DNA of 9,102 nucleotides from JAQGMO01 sp050954505 (lineage in GTDB: Bacteria; Pseudomonadota; Gammaproteobacteria; Burkholderiales; Burkholderiaceae_D): assembly GCA_050954505.1 (NCBI GenBank), contig JBPBPY010000273.1, positions 1 through 9,102 on the forward strand. Direction: 5' to 3'. The notes below the pieces were generated by a model. That model saw nothing but the letters and a program-made list of their open reading frames with translations. It did no database searches and was not told the origin of the DNA. Below, piece after piece: positions 1-5,974 of the stretch. A program made the translations under genes and the position numbers. Each line of letters begins with the position of its first letter. Within the stretch, counting starts at the first letter, position 1.

Positions 1-135
1 ATGGTCGACTGGGAGGCGCCCACTGGTGGCTACCTGTTGACTGCCTGCCTGGCAAGCGGGCGCCGGGCAGGCCTGGGCGCAGCGGCGTGGCTGTCGCGGC
101 GTGGTCCCGATGCGGCTGAGCCTGGCAACGGGTAA
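1..135 (+). CDS. Possible C-terminal end of an unidentified upstream gene (partial)
   Basis: The first + strand frame is open from the window edge to a TAA at 133-135 and would encode about 44 residues rich in Ala, Gly and Arg, ending in EPGNG. I do not recognise it. The ATG at position 1 is probably coincidental because no upstream sequence is visible. The main support is context: a hairpin with flanking A and T tracts begins about 30 nt after the stop, as expected where a rightward gene ends against the leftward glsB-like gene. A second + strand frame is also open here and ends at 117-119, and two - strand frames stay open through the same bases, so the assignment is weak. Confidence 0.2.
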   Translation: MVDWEAPTGGYLLTACLASGRRAGLGAAAWLSRRGPDAAEPGNG

Positions 136-166
136 GGAATGCCCTGTAGAGCAAAGCGGAAAGGCA

Positions 167-212
167 AAAGGCAGTGACGCAGACATCGTTTGATGTCTTG
201 GTCACAGCCTTT
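167..212. terminator. Long imperfect palindrome, probable bidirectional terminator
   Basis: Three paired blocks nest around a GTTT loop: AAAGGC with GCCTTT (167-172/207-212), GTGAC with GTCAC (174-178/201-205) and AGACATC with GATGTCT (181-187/192-198). They are separated by an A/A mismatch and a 2x2 internal loop, giving 18 pairs. The left arm is preceded by A-rich sequence and the right arm runs into T-rich sequence, with a T6 run further on near 227-232. The shape suits termination in both directions, between a gene ending near 135 and the glsB-like gene ending at 330. The pairing is seen directly; the function is inferred. Confidence 0.55.
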
Positions 213-286
213 CGTTTCGAACTAAATTTTTTATTGCTGCTTGCCTCACTGAAATTACGCGAGCAATGAGGCACTCATCTGGTTCG

Positions 287-323
287 CTGCCGGCCTGTTG
301 TCAGACTTGCCGGCGTTGTCAGA
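287..323. repeat. Tandem imperfect direct repeat of 18-19 nt
   Basis: Positions 287-305 and 306-323 are adjacent near-copies: both read CT(T)GCCGGC, then (CT)GTTGTCAGA, differing by small indels. They lie immediately downstream of the glsB-like gene in its direction of transcription. A nearby pair, TGCCTCA (242-248) and TGAGGCA (267-273), can also pair around an 18-nt loop. Function is unknown; a replication-slippage duplication is the simplest origin. Confidence 0.55.
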
Positions 324-329
324 ATCGGC

Positions 330-599
330 TTAGCGTACGCGGCCGCGGCGGAACAGGTTGACGATCATCAGCAGGACAACGGCGCCGAGGAAGGAAACCA
401 GCAACGACGGCAGGCTGAAGTCATTAGTATTGATGGTGCCCGTGCCAAACATTGGTGCCAGCAGCCAGCCGCCGAGCAGTGCGCCGATGATGCCGACGAT
501 GACGTTGAGGAACATGCCTTGTTGCGCGTCGGTGCGCATGACCATGCTTGCCAACCAGCCAATGATGCCGCCTACAACGATCCAGATAATGAAGTTCAT
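330..599 (-). CDS. GlsB/YeaQ/YmgE-type small membrane protein (transglycosylase-associated family)
   Basis: This encodes an 89-residue, strongly hydrophobic protein with three likely membrane segments: about 1-20, with the family hallmark GGIIGWLAS; about 27-46, IVGIIGALLGGWLL; and about 58-80. It ends in a basic RRGRVR tail. Length and the GxxGWLA/GxxGAxLGG pattern match the GlsB/YeaQ/YmgE family, which is associated with envelope or general stress in several bacteria; its biochemical activity is not established. The chosen ATG at 597-599 has GGGAGA a few bases upstream in the mRNA. An in-frame ATG at 642-644 would add 15 polar residues and lacks comparable support. It lies downstream of nhaR on the same strand, about 134 nt away, so it may have its own promoter. 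The stop is TAA at 330-332. Confidence 0.93.
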   Translation of the reverse strand: MNFIIWIVVGGIIGWLASMVMRTDAQQGMFLNVIVGIIGALLGGWLLAPMFGTGTINTNDFSLPSLLVSFLGAVVLLMIVNLFRRGRVR

Positions 600-653
600 G
601 GTATTTCTCCCGTATGATTTGAAGGACACGGTCTGCATGTCCATGAAGCGCAG

Positions 654-681
654 ATTATCAGTGCCTCTTGTCAGCTGCCAT
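654..681 (-). promoter_or_regulatory. Candidate sigma70-type promoter for the glsB-like gene
   Basis: On the - strand a GATAAT (-10, 5/6 match; + positions 654-659) lies 16 nt from ATGGCA (-35, 4/6; 676-681). It is about 55 nt upstream of the glsB-like start codon and within the nhaR-glsB gap. The -35 is poor, so this is only a candidate. Confidence 0.35.
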
Positions 682-733
682 AGGACAGTTTCTTAATACG
701 ATGTAGGAAAGCACGAAGGTGGCCGCCGCGCCA

Positions 734-1702
734 TCAGCCACGCGTGCCACTTTCTCCCTCTTCCAGGGCCGGCGCGGCAGCCGCAGCCTGCCGCGCCGAG
801 GTGAATACCCGGCCATGAATGGCCGACAAAATAGCCTCGACGGCCGGATGCTTGATCTTGCGCTCGTTTGAAATCGCATAGAACTGCTCGCGCACGCCCG
901 TCAGTGCGCCAATGGCAACGGCGCCAAATTGTTCCTCGACATCCTTGGCCAGCGCCGAGGGGGCCGGAAACAGTCCCAGGCCGCTGCGCCCGAAGGTATT
1001 GAGCAAGGCATTGTCATCAAACTCTCCCACGACTTCAGGGCGCACATCATGGGTTTCAAACCAGTGATCGATGCGGCCGCGGATGGCATTGTTGCGAGTA
1101 GGCAGCAACAAGGGCGCGCCCATCAGCTTGCGGGGAAAATCCTTGCCGAATTCATTTGCCAGCTCGGGCAAGCCGAACAGGGTGATCTCGCTTTCACCGA
1201 GCAGGTGGCTGAATACCCTCAGCGTCGTGCCGGAGGGCACTGGCCGGTCGGTCAACACGACGTCGAGCTTGTGCACGGAGAGGTCACCGAGCAGCGATTC
1301 GAACTTGTCTTCGAAGCACACCAGCTTGACGCGCTGAGGCAGGGCCAGTGCCGCTTCCAGCAACCGCGACGAGATCAGCTTTGGCAAGGAATCCGAAATG
1401 CCGACGGTCAGCCGCATGGTTTTTTCGACATCGGTTTGTGCCAATGCATCCTGCAGCTGCTCGCCAAGCAGGAAGATCTGATCGGCGTAGGCCAGGGCGA
1501 TGCGGCCGGCTTCGGTCAGCACCAGACGCCTGCCCTGCGGTGCCAGCAACGACTTGCCCACCGACTGTTCCAGCAGGTTGAGCTGGGCGCTGATGGTTTG
1601 CACCGCGACTTCCAACCGTTCGGCAGCGCGTGTAACACTACCTTCCTTGGCAACTACCCAAAAATAATACAAATGCCTGAAATTCAGTCCGGTCGATTTC
1701 AT
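734..1702 (-). CDS. nhaR: NhaR-type LysR-family transcriptional regulator
   Basis: This is a 322-residue LysR-family protein. The winged helix-turn-helix occupies about residues 6-65 and opens with LNFRHLYYFWVVAKEGSV, very close to the HLYYFW.V.KEGSV start of E. coli NhaR, followed by TISAQLNLLEQ. The effector domain (about 90-295) contains the NhaR-like stretches VGISDSLPK, VCFEDKFESLL, HKLDVVLTD, GEFDDNALL and ISNERKIKHPAV. E. coli NhaR (301 residues) activates nhaA in response to Na+ and also other envelope genes; no nhaA is visible here. The ATG at 1700-1702 is preceded by GGGA and starts the protein just before the DNA-binding domain; an in-frame TTG at 1730-1732 is less likely. The C-terminus carries an extra Ala/Glu-rich tail (about 302-322). 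It is divergent from the TerC gene, a layout typical of LysR regulators and a neighbouring target. Confidence 0.9.
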   Translation of the reverse strand: MKSTGLNFRHLYYFWVVAKEGSVTRAAERLEVAVQTISAQLNLLEQSVGKSLLAPQGRRLVLTEAGRIALAYADQIFLLGEQLQDALAQTDVEKTMRLTVGISDSLPKLISSRLLEAALALPQRVKLVCFEDKFESLLGDLSVHKLDVVLTDRPVPSGTTLRVFSHLLGESEITLFGLPELANEFGKDFPRKLMGAPLLLPTRNNAIRGRIDHWFETHDVRPEVVGEFDDNALLNTFGRSGLGLFPAPSALAKDVEEQFGAVAIGALTGVREQFYAISNERKIKHPAVEAILSAIHGRVFTSARQAAAAAPALEEGESGTRG

Positions 1703-1731
1703 GATTCCCGCTTTTGCGAAGTGATGCTCCA

Positions 1732-1759
1732 ATTATCTTCGCTTTTCTAAGTATTACAA
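1732..1759 (-). promoter_or_regulatory. Candidate nhaR promoter in the divergent intergenic region
   Basis: Reading the - strand, TTGTAA (-35, 4/6; + 1754-1759) and GATAAT (-10, 5/6; + 1732-1737) are spaced by 16 nt, with the start codon about 30 nt beyond the -10. Next to the -35 sits the near-palindrome GGTCTATACC (1760-1769, 8 of 10 symmetric), which could be part of a regulator site in the nhaR/TerC divergent region. The site assignment is inference. Confidence 0.4.
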
Positions 1760-1798
1760 GGTCTATACCATGCTTAACTGCTTATCCCGGAGAATTCC

Positions 1799-2608
1799 AT
1801 GCTTGAATTACTGACCGATCCCCAGGTCTGGATTGCGTTTGCCACCCTGACCGCGCTGGAATTGGTCCTGGGTATCGACAACATCATTTTCATCTCCATT
1901 TTGGTCGACAAGCTGCCCAAGGCGCGCCAGGAATTTGCCCGTCGTATCGGCTTGTTCATGGCCATGTTCATGCGCATCGGCCTGTTGCTGGTTCTGTCCT
2001 GGCTGGTCGGCTGGACTGCACCGTTGTTTACCGCATTTGGCAATGGAATTTCCGGCCGCGACCTGGTGTTGATTCTGGGCGGGCTGTTTCTGTTGTGGAA
2101 AAGTATTGGTGAAATCATTGAAACTCTGGACGGTTCCGAGGTGCACGCCAGTGCCGCTTCAGCGGTCAAGGCAGGATTCGCCGCCGTCATCATGCAGATC
2201 ATGGTGATCGACATTGTCTTCTCCCTCGATTCGATCATCACCGCTGTTGGCATGGTCGATCAGGTCGCCATCATGATTGCTGCCGTTGTTGCCTCGGTTG
2301 GTTTGATGATGTTGTTCGCTGGCGTGATTGGACGTTTTGTGTCGGACAATCCAACCATCAAGATGCTGGCACTGGCGTTTCTGGTGGTGGTCGGCCTGGT
2401 ACTGGTCGGCGAAGGACTCGACCTGCATGTGCCCAAGGCCTACGTCTACAGCGCCATGGCATTCTCGCTGGCGGTGGAATTGCTCAACATAACCATGCGC
2501 AAGCGGATTGCCCGGCATGCGCTGGCGCAACGCTCGGAGCGGGAAATCGCCAGTGTCGTTGAAGACGATGCTGCCGGCATCAAGGCACCAGCTGCGGCGG
2601 GCCGCTGA
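1799..2608 (+). CDS. TerC-family integral membrane protein (YgdQ-like)
   Basis: This is a 269-residue polytopic membrane protein with about seven hydrophobic segments. It has the two diagnostic acidic membrane motifs of the TerC family: ELVLGIDNIIF (residues 21-31, with E21 and D27) and VIDIVFSLDSIITAVG (136-151, with D138 and D144). The segment HVPKAYVYSAMAFSLAVE (210-227) closely follows E. coli YgdQ. TerC-family proteins are tied to metal handling, with Mn2+ export shown for some members, and tellurite resistance for the founder; the substrate here cannot be read from sequence. The start has GGAGA 6 nt upstream (1789-1793). No yybP-ykoY-type riboswitch is apparent, since only 96 bp separate it from the nhaR start. 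Its most likely regulator is the divergent NhaR. The polar C-terminal tail (about 232-269) is longer than in YgdQ. Confidence 0.93.
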   Translation: MLELLTDPQVWIAFATLTALELVLGIDNIIFISILVDKLPKARQEFARRIGLFMAMFMRIGLLLVLSWLVGWTAPLFTAFGNGISGRDLVLILGGLFLLWKSIGEIIETLDGSEVHASAASAVKAGFAAVIMQIMVIDIVFSLDSIITAVGMVDQVAIMIAAVVASVGLMMLFAGVIGRFVSDNPTIKMLALAFLVVVGLVLVGEGLDLHVPKAYVYSAMAFSLAVELLNITMRKRIARHALAQRSEREIASVVEDDAAGIKAPAAAGR

Positions 2609-2613
2609 CCGCA

Positions 2614-2629
2614 GGCAGCACTGGCTGCC
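2614..2629 (+). terminator. Short GC-rich hairpin just after the TerC gene
   Basis: GGCAGC (2614-2619) and GCTGCC (2624-2629) form a perfect 6-bp stem with an ACTG loop, starting 6 nt after the TerC stop. No T-tract follows, so it may be a weak or factor-assisted terminator or an mRNA-stabilising hairpin. I see nothing else clear from 2630 to the TATAAT at 2763. Confidence 0.25.
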
Positions 2630-2739
2630 ATGTGCAAGCAGCGCCAGCCAGGATGATTGAGTGAAATGGTAGCCGATGCAGTGGCCAAGGCCGGCGCAGT
2701 CCATCGTGGCGGCAAAGCCGTTTGCTTAGCGCTGGCGCA

Positions 2740-2768
2740 ATATGTCCAGCCTGGGAAGCACGTATAAT
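2740..2768 (+). promoter_or_regulatory. Candidate promoter of the small gene at 2899
   Basis: A perfect TATAAT lies at 2763-2768 in the context CGTATAATCG, common for beta-proteobacterial -10 boxes. At a 17-nt spacing the -35 position is ATATGT (2740-2745), which is poor. If used, transcription would start near 2775 and leave an unusually long 5' leader of roughly 125 nt before the start codon. No riboswitch class was recognised in that leader. Confidence 0.45.
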
Positions 2769-2898
2769 CGTTTCAGGCAACATGGCTGGGGACCGGGCAT
2801 GACTTGTTCGCCGCCGGCCAGCATGCCTGGTGCAGCCACCCTTGCGGTCAATCAGGGCAGCAGCGCCATTTCATTCACGCTTTGCAAAGGATTCAACA

Positions 2899-3129
2899 AT
2901 GAGACTCGATATTTTCCGCCGTGCTGAAGCCGAAGGCGAATTCTCCTATCTGGCCGTACCAGAAGGTCAGGACCTGCCGCAGGAAGTCACCAACATCGAT
3001 TGGGAGTCGCTCGAAAGCAGTGTCGACATTGAAGAAAATCAGACCGAATTGAGCAAGTATGCAATTCACGACCCGTTGCAGCAGATCAGTGCCAAGGGCT
3101 ACGCAATTACCAGCGTGCTCAAGAACTGA
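2899..3129 (+). CDS. Conserved small protein, 76 aa (DUF6139-like)
   Basis: A 76-residue soluble acidic protein begins MRLDIFRRAEAEGEFSYLAV and ends KGYAITSVLKN. From memory it resembles the Burkholderiales small-protein family DUF6139: an N-terminal R.DIFRR, then FSYLAVPEGQ.LP.E.TN.DWE and a C-terminal I.AKGYAI. That family name should be verified. No signal peptide, membrane segment or metal-binding motif is visible, and function is unknown. The ATG at 2899 has AAAGGA about 7 nt upstream and starts exactly where the recognisable sequence starts; an in-frame ATG at 2830 would add 23 unlike residues. It has its own candidate promoter and a terminator-like hairpin after it, so it is probably monocistronic. 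Confidence 0.85.
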   Translation: MRLDIFRRAEAEGEFSYLAVPEGQDLPQEVTNIDWESLESSVDIEENQTELSKYAIHDPLQQISAKGYAITSVLKN

Positions 3130-3153
3130 TCACAGACGTCATCGTTGCAGCCA

Positions 3154-3193
3154 GCCGCGCAAGGATTTGGCATTGCGCGGTTCGTTCTGTTCG
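3154..3193 (+). terminator. Probable intrinsic terminator of the small gene
   Basis: CCGCGCAA (3155-3162) pairs perfectly with TTGCGCGG (3173-3180) around a 10-nt loop. It is followed by a T-rich but interrupted tail, TTCGTTCTGTTCG (3181-3193). It begins about 25 nt after the stop at 3129 on the same strand. Confidence 0.55.
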
Positions 3194-3233
3194 AATCGTT
3201 TCAGTAGCCCATTTTCAATACCTGCAATTCCCT

Positions 3234-3273
3234 CATTGGCCACCATTGGCGATCATTGGCCATCCTTGGCTAT
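3234..3273. repeat. Four-copy 10-bp tandem repeat
   Basis: Four consecutive decamers follow the pattern CATTGGCNAT: CATTGGCCAC, CATTGGCGAT, CATTGGCCAT and CCTTGGCTAT. The array stops one base before the AI-2E-family stop codon (3275-3277) and lies in its 3' region. The period is close to one DNA helical turn. It may be a small slippage-prone satellite or a set of phased protein sites. Confidence 0.75.
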
Positions 3274-3274
3274 C

Positions 3275-4288
3275 TCATACCATGCCGCGGTCTGACAATT
3301 CCTTCTTGACGTAGGCATACAGCACCGGCGCGGCCACCACGCCCGGCAAACCCCATAGCGTTTCCATCACCAGCATTGCCGCCAGCAATTCCCAAGCGCG
3401 GGCATTGATATGCCTGCCAATGATTTTGGCATTAAGAAAATATTCGACCTTGTGCACGGTGATCAGGAACACCAGTGCCGCAATGGCAACATTGAGCGAA
3501 CTGGCCAGTCCCACCACGACGACCAGGGTGTTGGAGATCAGGTTGCCGATCACTGGCAGCAGGCCGGCGAAAAACGTTACTGCCACCATGGTTTTGGCCA
3601 GGGGCAGATGCACGCCGGCCAGCGGCAAGGCGACAAAGATGAAAAGTGCGCTGAACACGGCGTTGATGGCAGCGATGCGGACCTGGGCAAAGACGATACG
3701 CTCGAAGGAACGCGAAAGGGCCAGCACCCGATCATGCAAGCCGGCAGCCAGCGGCAGATAGCGGTGACGCGCGGTGGTATCGTATAACGCGGCCATGGCG
3801 CCAATGACCATGCCGATGATGATATGCACCAGAATCCGGCCGGCCGTTTCCCCCACGGTCTTTGCCTGGCCTGCGTGCTCGCGCATCAATTGCATCAGCA
3901 TTTCCTTGAGCGCATCCACACTTTCGGGCAAATAGGAAAGCAGCCACAGCGGCACCTGGCTGCGCGAGACGTTGATGATGGCAGTCAGTTTGTTGAGCAG
4001 GACCGGGACACTGCCGGCTTCGCTGTAGAAGAAGGCGATCGTGGCCCAGATCGCAATGCTGAGCAAGACCACGATCAAACCCGAGAGCAATGCCACGGCA
4101 AGAACGCGCGCACGTTGGCTGCTGATGCGCTTGCCAAGCGCTGGCGCGGTGAGATGCACCAGGGAATGCACCAGCAGGCCGGAAAACAGTGCTGCGAGCA
4201 ACCCTTCCTGCATGACCAGCACCAGTGCTGCGGCTGCCAGGATGTATGAAGCGATGACAGGATTACTGAGTTTGTTGGAGTCGGCCAT
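3275..4288 (-). CDS. AI-2E family (UPF0118) membrane permease
   Basis: This is a 337-residue polytopic protein with around seven to eight hydrophobic segments: two near the N-terminus (about 10-50), one at about 63-90, a long polar loop (about 95-150), then a cluster from about 152 to 330. The C-terminal half carries the family pattern, including VAVTFFAGLLPVIGNLISNT (about 234-253), a poly-hydrophobic VVVVGLASS segment, LNAKIIGRHINARAW (about 285-299) and GLPGVVAAPVLYAYVKKEL near the end. The family includes the E. coli TqsA autoinducer-2 exporter and Na+/H+ antiporter-type members, so substrate cannot be assigned. The start ATG (4286-4288) has only a weak GGA upstream. It lies downstream of the Tim44-domain gene but is separated from it by a strong terminator, so it should be transcribed independently. 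Confidence 0.92.
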   Translation of the reverse strand: MADSNKLSNPVIASYILAAAALVLVMQEGLLAALFSGLLVHSLVHLTAPALGKRISSQRARVLAVALLSGLIVVLLSIAIWATIAFFYSEAGSVPVLLNKLTAIINVSRSQVPLWLLSYLPESVDALKEMLMQLMREHAGQAKTVGETAGRILVHIIIGMVIGAMAALYDTTARHRYLPLAAGLHDRVLALSRSFERIVFAQVRIAAINAVFSALFIFVALPLAGVHLPLAKTMVAVTFFAGLLPVIGNLISNTLVVVVGLASSLNVAIAALVFLITVHKVEYFLNAKIIGRHINARAWELLAAMLVMETLWGLPGVVAAPVLYAYVKKELSDRGMV

Positions 4289-4344
4289 GGTGTCCGTAAA
4301 AAGGGTTGCAAGCGGGGAATTTACCCGATTTTCGACTTGCGGAT

Positions 4345-4382
4345 GAAAAAACCGCGCCCAGCATCGTCAGCCTGGGCGCGGT
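4345..4382 (-). terminator. Strong rho-independent terminator of the Tim44-domain gene
   Basis: ACCGCGCCCAG (4351-4361) and CTGGGCGCGGT (4372-4382) form a perfect 11-bp GC-rich stem with a 10-nt loop. Read on the - strand it is followed directly by TTTTTT (+ 4346-4351). It terminates leftward transcription coming from the Tim44-domain gene, about 180 nt after that gene's stop codon and just before the permease gene. Confidence 0.9.
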
Positions 4383-4416
4383 ATTGCGCATTGGTCGAAA
4401 TATGTTGCTGGCAACA

Positions 4417-4466
4417 ACGCCTGGTCATACGGGCAATGCCGTTCCTTCCGAAAGACGCCTGGTCAT
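4417..4466. repeat. 12-bp direct repeat in the 3' region of the Tim44-domain gene
   Basis: ACGCCTGGTCAT occurs at 4417-4428 and again at 4455-4466, 38 bp apart. As RNA from the - strand this is ATGACCAGGCGT twice, between the Tim44-domain stop codon (4566) and the terminator (4345-4382). The same stretch (4383-4565) also contains a 7-bp hairpin, AAGCGCT/AGCGCTT (4521-4538), and a perfect TTGACA hexamer on the - strand (4492-4497). No coding frame is convincing in these roughly 180 bases. Confidence 0.6.
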
Positions 4467-4565
4467 GCATGCAGTCCGGTGCCGCTGTCCATGTCAAGGG
4501 AGCGCCATGGTGCCCGCATCAAGCGCTCCAAAGCGCTTCCATACAAGCCTGCATGCGCCGGCAGT

Positions 4566-5519
4566 TCAGGACAGTTGCTGGATGCCTGCCAAGGTCCAGC
4601 CGCCAGCGCCGCTGACGGGCTTCGACAGATTCCAGACTTCGGCAAACGGTGCCGCAGCGGCATCGGCCGTTTCGCGGATCTGGCCACTGAATTTGACGCT
4701 GGCGAGATATTCATCACCCTGGGTTTCAATACCCAGCAACTCGGCATCGATTGCCACGACGTCGGTATGATTGGCGACCGCACCGCGCTCCTGCAGCTGC
4801 ATGCGCATTTCGGCAAACATTTCCGGCGTCGTGAATTCCCGGATGTCGTTGATGTCTGCCTTGTCCCAGGCCGCTTGCAAACGGATGAAATAGCCTTTTG
4901 ACTGGCGCAGGAAACCATTGGTGTCGAAGTCGGCAGGAATACCCCATGGCTGAGCGGCTACGGCATTGCCGGCATGTGCCGATACCGAGGTCGCAACGCC
5001 AGCGGCTGCAGGGGCTGGCGATGCAGAGTGCAATGCCATCGGCGACCTGTCTTCGCCGTTGAATGCCTTGGGTTGCATACGCTCGTCGAGTGGCACTGGC
5101 GTGCTGAAGGCCGGACGCAGGCTTCCCGACTCATTGCCGGCACTGCGTTTTTTCCACAAGCGATAGATGAACATGCCTGCAGCAGCCAGCAGGCCGATCA
5201 TCAGTATCGAACTGAGCATGCTGGCCATTGCACCACCCATGCCCATCGAGGAGAACAGCGCTCCAAGGCCCAGGCCCAGCAGTGCTCCACCAAGCATGCC
5301 CTTCCACGGACTGGCCGCCGGCGCTGCCGCTGCGGCAGCCGGAGGACGCGCTGCCGCCGCAGCAGGTGCCTGCGTCGATTGTGCCGGCGTCTGCCGGCTG
5401 ACACTTTGCGATTGCTTGCCAAACGAACCGCCGCCACCCATGCGTTTGGCTTCCACGCTGGACATGCCGATCGTCACGGCCATGACCGCGACCATCAATC
5501 CCATCAAAATCTTTTTCAT
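4566..5519 (-). CDS. Tim44-like domain protein, exported or membrane-anchored
   Basis: This is a 317-residue protein. Residues 1-24 look like a signal peptide: KK, a hydrophobic core, then SSVEA before KR. Immediately after comes KRMGGGGSFGKQ, the Gly-rich signature common to bacterial Tim44-domain proteins. A low-complexity Ala/Pro/Gln linker spans about 42-70, followed by Gly/Ala/Met-rich hydrophobic segments (about 74-97 and 101-121) ending in RLWKKR, probably membrane-spanning. The C-terminal Tim44-like fold (about 197-316) contains FLRQSKGYFIRLQAAWDKAD, an EFTTPEMFAE segment, VAIDAELLGIE and AEVWNLSKP...GGWTLAGIQQL. In mitochondria Tim44 couples the import pore to Hsp70; the bacterial role is not established. 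The start is well supported by a perfect AGGAGG four bases upstream of ATG. The gene has an operator-like palindrome in its leader and its own strong terminator. Confidence 0.9.
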   Translation of the reverse strand: MKKILMGLMVAVMAVTIGMSSVEAKRMGGGGSFGKQSQSVSRQTPAQSTQAPAAAAARPPAAAAAAPAASPWKGMLGGALLGLGLGALFSSMGMGGAMASMLSSILMIGLLAAAGMFIYRLWKKRSAGNESGSLRPAFSTPVPLDERMQPKAFNGEDRSPMALHSASPAPAAAGVATSVSAHAGNAVAAQPWGIPADFDTNGFLRQSKGYFIRLQAAWDKADINDIREFTTPEMFAEMRMQLQERGAVANHTDVVAIDAELLGIETQGDEYLASVKFSGQIRETADAAAAPFAEVWNLSKPVSGAGGWTLAGIQQLS

Positions 5520-5543
5520 GCTGCCTCCTCTGGTTTTGCTGAA

Positions 5544-5579
5544 ACGGTGAATTCACCGTCCCGACACGTTTATCACCGT
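5544..5579. promoter_or_regulatory. Palindromic operator-like element upstream of the Tim44-domain gene
   Basis: ACGGTGAATTCACCGT (5544-5559) is a perfect 16-bp palindrome. A third half-site, TCACCGT, recurs at 5573-5579, exactly 20 bp (about two helical turns) from the matching half at 5553-5559. The palindrome ends about 15 nt upstream of the Shine-Dalgarno sequence, so it could be a repressor operator or, in the mRNA, a 6-bp hairpin with an AATT loop. Confidence 0.5.
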
Positions 5580-5582
5580 GCC

Positions 5583-5609
5583 ATGATAGGGCTTGGCATC
5601 AAATTGAAA
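5583..5609 (-). promoter_or_regulatory. Candidate promoter of the Tim44-domain gene
   Basis: On the - strand TATCAT (5/6 match; + 5583-5588) is preceded at 15 nt by TTTCAA (3/6; + 5604-5609). Spacing and -35 are weak. If used, the start site would fall close to the outer TCACCGT half-site, with the palindrome immediately downstream, a layout that would suit repression. Confidence 0.3.
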
Positions 5610-5659
5610 AAGCGAAGATAAGGGAACAATCACTGCGTAAAAACAAGCGGTTTAAAATT

Positions 5660-5683
5660 TCACGCCGCGCCTTGAAAGCGTGA
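5660..5683 (-). terminator. Weak hairpin possibly ending the hsdR transcript
   Basis: TCACGC (5660-5665) and GCGTGA (5678-5683) pair around a 12-nt loop. On the - strand this is followed by AAATTTTAAA, a short T run only. It lies about 290 nt downstream of the hsdR stop and upstream of the Tim44-domain promoter region. Confidence 0.25.
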
Positions 5684-5971
5684 TTGGCCAACAGCGCGCA
5701 AACGTTTCGAAGTCTGCGTCGCAACTGCAAAGCGCGAACCACCGGTCGATGTCGGCGCCGCCGCCTGTGCCCGCAGGAGAGCCTCAGGCTTGTCGGCATC
5801 AGCAAACGGTCGTCGATCGTCGCGCCTCGCGATTCACATCTGCAACGCACGCAAAGCCAGTTCAATTCGGCACAGCGGCCTGCGCCCAAGGACCACCGCT
5901 GCGCCTGTCAGCATCGCCAGACTGTCTTTGATGGTCGCGCCATCGGCTTTAGCGGCTTTTTCGGCGCATGG
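5663..5971 (-). other. Gap downstream of hsdR with an interrupted, coding-like frame
   Basis: About 310 bases contain no intact gene. In the hsdR frame, after tandem stops TAG TGA (5972-5977), the - strand reads PCAEKAAKADGATIKDSLAM and continues about 25 more residues to a TGA at 5834-5836. It then reads about 57 further residues to a TGA at 5660-5662. An ATG lies just ahead of AEKAAKADG but in a frame shifted by one base, as if a start had been lost by a single-base indel. I do not recognise the product. It may be a small decayed gene, or chance openness in GC-rich DNA. Confidence 0.2.
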
Positions 5972-5974
5972 TCA

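Noticed and set aside
43..72. Inverted repeat GCCTGCC/GGCAGGC near the left edge
   Set aside because: A 7-bp stem with a 16-nt loop in very GC-rich DNA is expected by chance, and it lies within a possible coding frame.
1700..1732. Earlier TTG start for nhaR at 1732
   Set aside because: The ATG at 1702 has a GGGA upstream and starts directly before the DNA-binding domain; the extra 10 residues look untranslated, and the candidate -10 overlaps that TTG.
929..1750. Long open + strand frame opposite nhaR (273 codons)
   Set aside because: It is antisense to a clear LysR protein, matches no family, and its Gln/Arg/His-rich composition is typical of a shadow frame in GC-rich DNA.
1733..1798. yybP-ykoY Mn2+ riboswitch in front of the TerC gene
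   Set aside because: Some TerC genes carry one, but the space to the divergent nhaR is only 96 bp and no matching paired elements are visible.
3234..3273. CRISPR array
   Set aside because: The units are 10 bp with no spacers and no cas genes nearby; this is a simple tandem repeat.
5599..5889. 96-codon - strand frame as a small protein gene
   Set aside because: Cys/Arg-rich translation with no family resemblance and no supported start; it spans the Tim44-domain promoter region and the hairpin at 5660-5683.
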